A stretch of 64,000 bases of DNA from JAGXQV01 sp964505475 (GTDB taxonomy: Bacteria; Pseudomonadota; Gammaproteobacteria; Burkholderiales; Sulfuricellaceae), in the NCBI GenBank assembly GCA_964505475.1, contig CAZDIJ010000002.1, positions 41,743 through 105,742 of the forward strand. The letters are read 5' to 3'. Of the stretch, positions 28,591 to 35,455 are shown in pieces. The stretch's first letter is position 1. Each line of letters opens with the position of its first letter. A program made the translations under genes and the position numbers. Under the pieces are notes generated by a model. It searched no databases and had not been told where the DNA came from. It was given only the letters and a program-made list of their open reading frames with translations.

Positions 28591-28644
28591 CGCCGGCCCG
28601 AACGTCACCCTGTTTTGGGGCACCCTGTACTGTTACGGCCGGCG
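28591..28644 (-). promoter_or_regulatory. Structured rpsB 5' leader (candidate S2 autoregulatory RNA)
   Basis: In the transcribed leader an 8-bp perfect GC stem can form between 28637-28644 and 28591-28598 (CGCCGGCC with GGCCGGCG). It encloses two direct copies of CAGGGTG (28606-28612 and 28621-28627). A further hairpin (GAGCTTTCC... AAAGCTC, 28655-28673) lies upstream. Ribosomal protein S2 represses its own operon through a leader RNA in enterobacteria; whether this RNA does so is inference. Confidence 0.4.
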
Positions 28645-28681
28645 TGTGAATTATGAGCTTTGTTGGAAAGCTCAACTGCGA

Positions 28682-28711
28682 ATAGTATCATAAAAACAAC
28701 CGCCCCCTCAA
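28682..28711 (-). promoter_or_regulatory. Predicted sigma-70 promoter of rpsB
   Basis: On the minus strand, TTGAGG (complement of 28706-28711) and TACTAT (complement of 28682-28687) are 18 bases apart, about 125 bp before the rpsB start. This leaves room for the structured leader. Confidence 0.45.
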
Positions 28712-28735
28712 GGCAGTGTCCGCCTCGAACTTTGC

Positions 28736-28741
28736 TATACT
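28736..28741 (+). promoter_or_regulatory. Possible -10 box for map-glnD
   Basis: TATACT preceded by TTTGC lies 31 bp upstream of the map ATG. No good -35 is visible at the right distance, so the call is weak. Confidence 0.3.
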
Positions 28742-28771
28742 CCGCCCTTCAAGCCATCAAGCATCGTAATC

Positions 28772-29572
28772 ATGCCGATCATCGTCAAAACCCCGCAGGA
28801 AATCGAATACATGCGCGTTGCCGGCCGGCTGGCCGGAGAAGTGCTCGACTACATCCAGCCTTTCGTAACCGCCGGCGTCACCACCGGCGAACTGGACAAG
28901 CTTTGCCACGATTACATGGTCGAGGTGCAAAACACCATCCCGGCGCCGCTCAATTACGCGCCGAACGGCCACCGCCCTTACCCCAAGTCGATCTGCACCT
29001 CGGTCAACCACCAAGTCTGCCATGGCGTTCCCGGTGAACGAAAGCTCAAGGCGGGAGACATCGTCAACCTCGACATCACCGTCATCAAGGACGGATTCCA
29101 CGGCGACAGCAGCCGCATGTTTTACGTCGGCGAACCGCCGATCCAGGCGCGGCGCCTCTGCGAAATCAGCTACGAATGCCTCTGGGTGGGCATCGCCGAG
29201 GTCAAGCCCGGCGCCCATCTCGGCGACATCGGCCATGCCGTCCAAAAACATGCGGAAGGCAACGGATTCAGCGTGGTGCGCGAATATTGCGGTCATGGCA
29301 TCGGCCGCTCCTTCCACGAAGACCCGCAGGTGCTGCACTACGGCAAGCGTGGCGACGGCGTGAAACTCGAATCCGGCATGATCTTCACCATCGAGCCGAT
29401 GATTAATGCCGGCAAGCGCGACATCCGCCAACTCGGCGACGGCTGGACCATCGTAACCAAGGACCACAGCCTGTCGGCACAATGGGAACACACCATTCTG
29501 GTCACCGAGTCCGGCTATGAGGTGCTGACGCTTTCCACCGGCGCCCCGCCCAAGCCCGGCTTCATCCCCTAA
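28772..29572 (+). CDS. map: Methionine aminopeptidase type I
   Basis: A 266-aa enzyme removing N-terminal Met from new proteins. Metal ligands are visible in NLDITVIKDGFHGDSSRMF (two Asp), YCGHGIGRSFHEDPQV (His), TIEPMINAG (Glu) and WEHTILVTESGYEVLT (Glu), with the substrate His in SVNHQVCHGVPG. It diverges from rpsB, a very common arrangement, and is followed six bases later by glnD. Confidence 0.97.
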   Translation: MPIIVKTPQEIEYMRVAGRLAGEVLDYIQPFVTAGVTTGELDKLCHDYMVEVQNTIPAPLNYAPNGHRPYPKSICTSVNHQVCHGVPGERKLKAGDIVNLDITVIKDGFHGDSSRMFYVGEPPIQARRLCEISYECLWVGIAEVKPGAHLGDIGHAVQKHAEGNGFSVVREYCGHGIGRSFHEDPQVLHYGKRGDGVKLESGMIFTIEPMINAGKRDIRQLGDGWTIVTKDHSLSAQWEHTILVTESGYEVLTLSTGAPPKPGFIP

Positions 29573-29578
29573 CCCGCC

Positions 29579-32134
29579 ATGCCGGCACCCTGGCGCGCCC
29601 TACTCAAGGAACGGCGGCTAGCCCTGAACGAAGCATTCACGGGCAACGCCCCAACAGGCTATCTGCACCGCCACGGCAAGCTGATCGACGAGTTGCTGCG
29701 CACCATCTGGCAGGAAACCGCGATGCCGCGAACCTTCGCCCTGGTCGCCGTGGGCGGCTATGGGCGCGGCATGCTTTACCCGCATTCCGACATCGACCTG
29801 CTGGTATTGCTGCCGGACTGCACCGGCGACGACGCAAAATCCCAACTGGAACACCTGATCGGGCTGCTGTGGGATACCGGTCTGGAAGTCGGCCATAGCG
29901 TGCGCACCGTCCCGGAATGCATCGAGGAAGCGATCCGGGATATTTCGGTGCAAACCAATCTGCTCGAATCGCGCTTCCTGGCCGGCAGCCGCTCGCTTTA
30001 CCGCCAATTCACCGCCACTGTCGCACGGCATATCGACCCCAGCGCGTTTCTCGCCGGAAAACTGCTGGAGCAACAGCAACGCCATGCGCGCTTTCACGAT
30101 ACGGCCTACAACCTCGAACCCAATCTCAAGGAAAGCCCCGGCGGCCTGCGCGATTTGCAAACCGTCATGTGGATCGCCGGAGCGCTGGGCATAGGCGCCT
30201 CCTGGAACGACCTGGTGCGTGAAAAGATCATCACCCACGACGAGGCCGCCAATATCCGGCGCCATGAAAAATTCCTACAGCGATTGCGGATACACCTCCA
30301 CCTTCTCGCCAATCGGCGCGAAGACCGCATCGTGTTCGACCACCAGAATGCACTGGCCGAACGCATGGGCTTCGCGCCGACCAGGCAGCGTTCGGCCAGC
30401 GAGCTGCTGATGCAGCGTTACTACCGTACCGCCAAGGCGGTCACGCTGATGAACGAGATATTGCTACGCAGTTTGCGGGCGCGCATCGACTCGCCGGTCT
30501 GCCACCTGCCGGAAATCATCGACGCGCGCTTTCAGTCCCGCGGCGGATTGCTGGAAGCACGCGACGAACAACTATTCCGGCGCGAACCGTCGGCCATCCT
30601 TGAGTGCTTTTTGACGATGGCGCGACATCGGGAGTTGAAAGGCATCGGCGTTGCGACCCTGCGCGCTCTGTGGCGCGCGGCGCCACGCATCGACGCCGCC
30701 TTCCGCCGTGACCCGGAAAACAAAAAGCGCTTTATCGAATTCTTCCGCCAGCCGCACGGCATCACTCACGAACTGCGCCGCATGAACCAGTACGGCGTGC
30801 TGGCGCGCTACCTGCCGGCCTTCGGCCACGTCGTCGGGCAAATGCAGCACGACCTGTTCCACGTCTACACGGTGGACGAGCACATCCTGTTCGTGGTGCG
30901 TAATCTGCGGCGCTTCACGGTAGCGGAATTCGCCCACGAATTTCCCTTGTGCAGCCGCCTCATCAACGGCTTCGAGCGTCCCGAAGTCCTGTATCTCGCC
31001 GGCTTGTTCCACGACATCGCCAAAGGACGGGGAGGCGATCATTCCCACCTGGGATCGGGCGTGGCACGGCGCTTTTGCCGCAGCCATGGACTGAATAAGG
31101 AAGACACCGAAATGGTCGGCTGGCTGGTGGAAAACCACCTGGTCATGTCGTCCACCGCGCAAAAACAGGATGTCAGCGATCCCGACGTGATCGCCGCCTT
31201 CGCTGCCCGCGTGGGCGACCTGCGCCACCTGACGGGGCTTTACCTGCTGACCGTGGCGGATGTCCGCGGCACCAGCCCGAAAGTATGGAACGCCTGGAAG
31301 GGAAGATTACTGGAAAACCTGTTCCAGGCCACCCGTCGCTATCTTTCCGGCGCCTCGCCGGCGCCCGAAACCTACCTCCAGGAACGCCAAGTCGAGGCTC
31401 TCAAGACGCTGCGCCTTTACGCCATTGCCGAACACGCCCACGAAGCGCTCTGGAAACAATTCGACGACGGCTATTTCCTGCGCCACGAAGCCCAGGAAAT
31501 AGCCTGGCAAACCCGCCTGCTCTACCCTCACGCGAACACCTCCACCCCGATCGTCCGGGCACGGCTGAGTCCCACCGGCGACGGCATCCAGGTAATGATC
31601 TACACACCCGACCGCGACGACCTGTTCGCACGGATATGCGGTTTTTTCGAGCGCACGGATTTCAATATCGTCGAGGCCAAGATCAGCACCACGCGCCACG
31701 GCTATGCCCTCGACAGTTTCGTGGTGCTGGATGAAGCGGGAAAATCCGCCCATTACCGCGACCTGCTGAATTTCATCGAACACGAACTGACCCAGCAGCT
31801 CATCCAGCTCCCGCCCCTTCCGCCCCCACTCGACGGTCGCTTAAGCCGGCACTTGAAGCATTTTCCCATCGCGCCGGAAATCAGTATCCGGCTCGACGAA
31901 AAAGGTATCTATCACATTCTCTCCATCACCGCCGGCGACCGCCCCGGCCTGCTGTCGCGCGTCGCCCGGGTATTCCTCGAACACGGCATCCATCTCCATA
32001 CCGCAAAAGTCACCACGCTGGGAGAACGCGCCGAGGATACCTTCTTGGTTACCGGGGACAATCTGGATAAGGCGAAAGCAGTGCTGCGGCTGGAAACCGA
32101 GTTGCTGGAACAGCTTCAAACGCCAAGAAAATAA
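29579..32134 (+). CDS. glnD: [Protein-PII] uridylyltransferase / uridylyl-removing enzyme
   Basis: An 851-aa bifunctional nitrogen sensor. The nucleotidyltransferase domain has GGYGRG (59-64) and the metal-binding DID at 71-73. An HD hydrolase domain follows (LYLAGLFHDIAKGRGGDHS, about residue 475-490). Two C-terminal ACT domains (about 668-740 and 770-845; second: ITAGDRPGLLSRVARVFLEHGIHLHTAKVTTLG) sense glutamine. It modifies and demodifies PII (GlnB/GlnK). Domain order and length are normal (E. coli 890 aa). Confidence 0.97.
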   Translation: MPAPWRALLKERRLALNEAFTGNAPTGYLHRHGKLIDELLRTIWQETAMPRTFALVAVGGYGRGMLYPHSDIDLLVLLPDCTGDDAKSQLEHLIGLLWDTGLEVGHSVRTVPECIEEAIRDISVQTNLLESRFLAGSRSLYRQFTATVARHIDPSAFLAGKLLEQQQRHARFHDTAYNLEPNLKESPGGLRDLQTVMWIAGALGIGASWNDLVREKIITHDEAANIRRHEKFLQRLRIHLHLLANRREDRIVFDHQNALAERMGFAPTRQRSASELLMQRYYRTAKAVTLMNEILLRSLRARIDSPVCHLPEIIDARFQSRGGLLEARDEQLFRREPSAILECFLTMARHRELKGIGVATLRALWRAAPRIDAAFRRDPENKKRFIEFFRQPHGITHELRRMNQYGVLARYLPAFGHVVGQMQHDLFHVYTVDEHILFVVRNLRRFTVAEFAHEFPLCSRLINGFERPEVLYLAGLFHDIAKGRGGDHSHLGSGVARRFCRSHGLNKEDTEMVGWLVENHLVMSSTAQKQDVSDPDVIAAFAARVGDLRHLTGLYLLTVADVRGTSPKVWNAWKGRLLENLFQATRRYLSGASPAPETYLQERQVEALKTLRLYAIAEHAHEALWKQFDDGYFLRHEAQEIAWQTRLLYPHANTSTPIVRARLSPTGDGIQVMIYTPDRDDLFARICGFFERTDFNIVEAKISTTRHGYALDSFVVLDEAGKSAHYRDLLNFIEHELTQQLIQLPPLPPPLDGRLSRHLKHFPIAPEISIRLDEKGIYHILSITAGDRPGLLSRVARVFLEHGIHLHTAKVTTLGERAEDTFLVTGDNLDKAKAVLRLETELLEQLQTPRK

Positions 32135-32162
32135 AACTCCTCGCATCGAGAGGCGTGCCCTC

Positions 32163-32435
32163 TTAGAGCCTATTTCAGTAGTATCCATACCCCGCGTTGC
32201 GTCCAGAAAGTGATGGCTGCTAGGAGCGAGGAGCGCCAATGGTCGTTCCATTGGCGCGACGAGCGACAACGCAGACGCGCTTTCTGGACGCAACCCGAAG
32301 GGCCGGAGCCATTTGGGGCGCAGTGCTAGGCGCGAACGGCGCCGTTTGGTCATTCCAAACAAGCCGCGAGCAACAACGCACTGCGCCCCAAATGGTTCCG
32401 GCGCGGGGCATGGATAATACTGAAATAGGCTCTTA
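32163..32435. mobile_element. MITE-like element with about 32-bp inverted ends and two related internal hairpins
   Basis: This 273-bp stretch fills the gap between glnD and the FlhB-like gene. The ends are inverted repeats matching at roughly 32 of 35 positions (GAGCCTATTTCAGTA, then TATCCAT and CCCCGCG), each flanked by TTA, like a 3-bp target duplication. Inside lie two long hairpins: arms 32196-32210/32280-32294 (15 bp perfect) and 32309-32325/32379-32395 (17 bp perfect). Each contains an inner hairpin with the loop context GGTCRTTCC (32233-32257 and 32344-32360). The two halves share sequence (GCTAGG...GCG, then GAGCRACAACGCA), so one probably arose by duplication. No transposase is encoded. 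The right TTA forms the stop codon of the next minus-strand gene. Confidence 0.75.
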
Positions 32436-32768
32436 GTGCAGACCGGCCTCCACCACGCCGGGTAAATGCTTGTCTGTATCGGGCACCATCTTCTCGTCCG
32501 CCTGGCCGTGCTCCAACTGGTAAAGCCATGCCAGCAATTCGGCAACCGCGATGTACAGTTCCGGGGGAATATGCTGGTCGATGTCCACCTGCATCAGCAG
32601 TGCGACCAATTCGGGCGATTCGTGCACATAGACTCCTGCTTCCTTGGCGCGCTCGATGATCGTTTCGGCTATCAAGCCGCGCCCTTTCGCCACGACCTGG
32701 GGCGCCGACTGGCCGGCACGGTAAGCCATCGCCACGGCAAGCTGCGGATTCTTCCTAGGCGTGTTCAT
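32433..32768 (-). CDS. FlhB C-terminal-domain-like protein (EscU/YscU/HrcU family)
   Basis: A 111-aa protein resembling only the cytoplasmic C-terminal domain of the flagellar export switch FlhB: NPQLAVAMAYRAGQSAPQVVAKGRGLIAETIIERAKEAGV ... ESPELVALLMQVDIDQHIPPELYIAVAELLAWLYQLE. The self-cleavage motif NPTH of FlhB is NPQL here, so autocleavage is unlikely. Such stand-alone FlhB2-like genes often follow fliK, as here, where it overlaps the fliK 3' end by 14 bp. It may take part in substrate switching of the export gate. The stop codon lies inside the inverted end of the neighbouring repeat element. Confidence 0.85.
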   Translation of the reverse strand: MNTPRKNPQLAVAMAYRAGQSAPQVVAKGRGLIAETIIERAKEAGVYVHESPELVALLMQVDIDQHIPPELYIAVAELLAWLYQLEHGQADEKMVPDTDKHLPGVVEAGLH

Positions 32769-33879
32769 TCCGTTCCACCGTCATGCCCAGCATCTGCAAA
32801 CCGGCGGCGCCCAAGGAATTCTGCAACTTCCCTTGCGCCTCCTTCAGCGTTTCGATGGTGGGAACATAAGATGCCGCAAGCCCAATGCGCAGCCCCAGAG
32901 GGGTAAACGCCAAGGTTGCGGATACATCGCCCAGCCGCGGCAACTGCAATCGCAGCTTGGTTTGCCACTTCACATATTCTGCGTCCTCATTGCCGCCATG
33001 CTCTTCCCTTTCCTCGACCGTCCATTCCATTTGCTGGCCAGGCCACACCAGCCCTTGCCATATAAGTTGATGTGAATCGAGCGTTTGCAACTGCTGCTGA
33101 ATGAGCGGCAGGGCTTCCGGATGCACCAGGTTTTCCGCCCTGAGCGCTTGAGGTGATAAGGCTGCCGAATGCATGCCGGCCTGTGCTGGCGCCTTCTGCT
33201 GCTCGGCGGCGATTTGAGCGCCAGCCGCATTCCCCGGGGCGAGCCTGCCCTGCGGCTCACGTTGCAGATCCGCCAAGGTGCGCTCACCCGCCACCCATTG
33301 CGCCTGGTGAGACTCGTAGAACAACCCGCTCTGCGACAGCGCGCCACGCAACAGCGCTGCGAATTCCCGACTATCCGCGGGCGGCGACGCCACGAGAGGG
33401 TTGCTTTTCACCAGGGACGCCGCAGCAGAATCATTCTGCCTTTCCGCCACCTTTTGCAGCAGCGCGCCAAGAAATTTCGCGGTTTCGCTCAAGGTTACCG
33501 GTGCTCTTCCCCCTGTCTCGGCGGCAGCAAGCTGGACATCGCCGCGCATGGCGGCGGCCGGCAGGCCGCTGGAGTTGGCCTTGAGGGGAGACGAGGTTTC
33601 GCGGGAAAAGACAAAGGTGAGGCGCGGCTGGTTGGCGACGTAAACCAACTCAAGATTATCGCCAGGCTGGGTGTTCTTGGGCAGATTCATGTCGAGGACA
33701 TGCTCTCCGACGCTAACCTGGAATCTCCCGTTCGGCAAGCTGGCGAGGACATGGGCTGGCAATTTCTGACCCGCCGTCCACTGGGGCAGTTCGGCTGGAG
33801 TTTCGGCCACCTCCACAAGGGGAGGAACCGTCGTCTTGACCAGCAGTTGCAACTGATTCAAAACGTCGTTATGGATCAT
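32755..33879 (-). CDS. fliK: FliK-like flagellar hook-length control protein
   Basis: A 374-aa protein. The N-terminal half has a beta-rich domain (GQKLPAHVLASLPNGRFQVSVGEHVLDMNLP...GDNLELVYV), the middle is Gln/Ala-rich, and the C-terminus matches the Flg_hook domain (WQGLVWPGQQMEWTVEE ... LRLQLPRLGDVSATLAFTPLGLRIGLAASYVPTIETL). FliK measures hook length and signals FlhB. Similarity is of the divergent stand-alone type found beside DUF2802 and FlhB-like genes, so it may be an accessory FliK. The start overlaps the DUF2802 stop as ATGA. Confidence 0.75.
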   Translation of the reverse strand: MIHNDVLNQLQLLVKTTVPPLVEVAETPAELPQWTAGQKLPAHVLASLPNGRFQVSVGEHVLDMNLPKNTQPGDNLELVYVANQPRLTFVFSRETSSPLKANSSGLPAAAMRGDVQLAAAETGGRAPVTLSETAKFLGALLQKVAERQNDSAAASLVKSNPLVASPPADSREFAALLRGALSQSGLFYESHQAQWVAGERTLADLQREPQGRLAPGNAAGAQIAAEQQKAPAQAGMHSAALSPQALRAENLVHPEALPLIQQQLQTLDSHQLIWQGLVWPGQQMEWTVEEREEHGGNEDAEYVKWQTKLRLQLPRLGDVSATLAFTPLGLRIGLAASYVPTIETLKEAQGKLQNSLGAAGLQMLGMTVERNEHA

Positions 33880-34280
33880 AACGTATTCTTCTGCCGGCTA
33901 AGGCGATTCACCGCGATAATCAACTCCGCCTCGCCCTGGGAAATGCCGCAACTGGCCGCCAGCGCATCGGCCTCGACGCCGCCCTCGGCCATTTTCACCG
34001 CTTCGTTGTAGGGGCGCGCCGTATTCGTCTGCCCCGACTTCAACGCCTCGACATCGGCTTGCAGCTTTTCCAGGCGCTCATGCAGGCGGTGAATTTCCAG
34101 TTCCAGCGCCTGTTTTTCACGCGCGCTCCATTCATCGTCCCGATTGGCCGCCCGCCCCTTGCCGAAGCGCGTCAGCAGCAGCACCTCGGCAATGTAAATA
34201 CCCAGGATCAGAAGCGCGCCGATCAACAACTCGCGCCAGGTAATAACGATGCCTTCCAACAGTAACTCCTGAAAAATCAA
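33876..34280 (-). CDS. DUF2802 family membrane-anchored protein
   Basis: A frame of up to 134 aa. It has one N-terminal transmembrane helix (WRELLIGALLILGIYIAEVLLL), a coiled coil (about 48-85, REKQALELEIHRLHERLEKLQADVEALK), and a C-terminal helix-turn-helix-like segment (VEADALAASCGISQGEAELIIAVNRL) typical of DUF2802. No ATG lies at the start: the frame opens with TTG at 34280, and another TTG at 34259 has AGGAG six bases upstream and is the better guess. DUF2802 genes commonly sit in flagellar clusters; the function is unknown. Confidence 0.75.
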   Translation of the reverse strand: MIFQELLLEGIVITWRELLIGALLILGIYIAEVLLLTRFGKGRAANRDDEWSAREKQALELEIHRLHERLEKLQADVEALKSGQTNTARPYNEAVKMAEGGVEADALAASCGISQGEAELIIAVNRLSRQKNTL

Positions 34281-34328
34281 GTCAATAACCTTAGATTACG
34301 GGTAGGTTACCGGGACGCCAACCATTAT

Positions 34329-34571
34329 TCAAGCATAATCATCGACTTGGTGCTCTGAATCAGGGGATTTTTGGACTTGCGGTTGTTCAGGGGGATGTTC
34401 GGGACGTTTTTTTTCCTGGCGTTTTTGCTGACGAGTACGGTTACGTCCGAAATCGTGTATCACCATTTGCAAATCGGGAATCGCGCCGACAGGGTCATCG
34501 GTGGCGAACCGTAGCGGAAAAACCGACCGTCTCACTTTTCCACCATCGCTATTCGAATGTGGTGTATGCAT
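34329..34571 (-). CDS. Small hypothetical protein between fliT and DUF2802 gene
   Basis: An 80-aa frame from an ATG at 34571 that would overlap fliT by 23 bp. A GTG at 34535, 14 bases past the fliT stop and preceded by GGTGGAAAA, would give 68 aa and fits the operon spacing better. The C-terminal part is very charged and proline-rich (RTRQQKRQEKKRPEHPPEQPQVQ). No family is recognised. It is supported only by position in a same-strand run of flagellar genes. Confidence 0.45.
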   Translation of the reverse strand: MHTPHSNSDGGKVRRSVFPLRFATDDPVGAIPDLQMVIHDFGRNRTRQQKRQEKKRPEHPPEQPQVQKSPDSEHQVDDYA

Positions 34572-34878
34572 TGCTCAATTTTTTTTCCGTACCAACACTG
34601 CTGAGTATTTGCCGTAATTCAATCATCCATGCATCGGATAGTGAACGGGTTATGGCGTCGAAATCGAGGATATTACGAATCAACTCCGCTTTTCTGGCAT
34701 TGCACGCCATATCCGAAGAATCCCCATCGTCCTCCGCCATCAAATATTTTATCAAAGCGTAACGTGCGCTCTCCAGAGAGATCAACTCGTCCCACTGACC
34801 GTCTTTTGCTGCATCGCACATCCGCCTAGTCAGCGTCCAGGCAGATTCATAAGTAGCGATAATATCCGCGGCACTCAC
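34549..34878 (-). CDS. fliT: Flagellar chaperone FliT-like protein
   Basis: A 109-aa all-helical protein (TYESAWTLTRRMCDAAKDGQWDELISLESARYALIKYL ... RNILDFDAITRSLSDAWMIELRQIL). Size, helix pattern and position right after fliS fit FliT, the export chaperone of the cap protein FliD and, in enterobacteria, an anti-FlhDC factor. The start is GTG six bases after the fliS stop. Sequence similarity in this family is weak, so the call rests partly on context. Confidence 0.8.
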   Translation of the reverse strand: MSAADIIATYESAWTLTRRMCDAAKDGQWDELISLESARYALIKYLMAEDDGDSSDMACNARKAELIRNILDFDAITRSLSDAWMIELRQILSSVGTEKKLSNAYTTFE

Positions 34879-34884
34879 AGAAAC

Positions 34885-35355
34885 TTACACCTTACCGTAA
34901 CTGGTGGCCACATGCTGCTTTTCAGACTGGGAAACGACTTCATTCTGAAGTTCGGCAACCATGGGAGCTTTCTCGATAGCTGCCCAAGCCCCCCTCAAAT
35001 CCACCAGCAAGCGAGTGACCTCATCCAGTACTTGCGTGTCGTTCTTGAGATTTGCCTGCATCAAGCGATGGCACATGTATTCATACAAGGCATTCAGATT
35101 TTCCGCCAACTCTCCACCGACCTTCACATCCAGGCTGCACTTCAAACCTTCATCAATGATGGCAATGGCCTTGCTGATTGCCACACCCTTTTCGGCGACA
35201 TTCTGCGTTTTCATGTAAAACTGTGCCTTGCCGATGGCCTTGATGGCTCCATCGTACAACAGCAGGATAAGGCGATGTGGGCTGGCAGTCTTGATGCTCA
35301 CATCCACACCGACATGATGATAGGCATCAACTGCGTTACGTGCGGCTGCATTCAT
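34885..35355 (-). CDS. fliS: Flagellin export chaperone FliS
   Basis: A 156-aa four-helix chaperone that binds the flagellin C-terminus before export. Typical motifs: DAYHHVGVDVSIKTASPHRLILLLYDGAIKAIGKAQ and LNALYEYMCHRLMQANLKNDTQVLDEVTRLLVDLRGAW. It lies about 100 bp after fliD. That gap contains short GGGGCGTC repeats that can pair locally but no clear terminator. Confidence 0.94.
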   Translation of the reverse strand: MNAAARNAVDAYHHVGVDVSIKTASPHRLILLLYDGAIKAIGKAQFYMKTQNVAEKGVAISKAIAIIDEGLKCSLDVKVGGELAENLNALYEYMCHRLMQANLKNDTQVLDEVTRLLVDLRGAWAAIEKAPMVAELQNEVVSQSEKQHVATSYGKV

Positions 35356-35455
35356 AATTTCAGTCCAATGGTGTTCTTAATTAAGTGAGACGCCCCAAGC
35401 ATGGGGTGCACGGACGCCCCTCAATTTTCAAATATTTTCTAATGTCTGTAGCTAG

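Noticed and set aside
32239..32436. 65-codon open frame inside the MITE-like element
   Set aside because: It runs through hairpin arms, has no ribosome-binding site and no sensible protein composition.
35356..35455. Repeated GGGGCGTC units between fliD and fliS as a terminator or regulator site
   Set aside because: The short repeats can pair in several ways but there is no T-run, and no known flagellar sigma factor site could be read.
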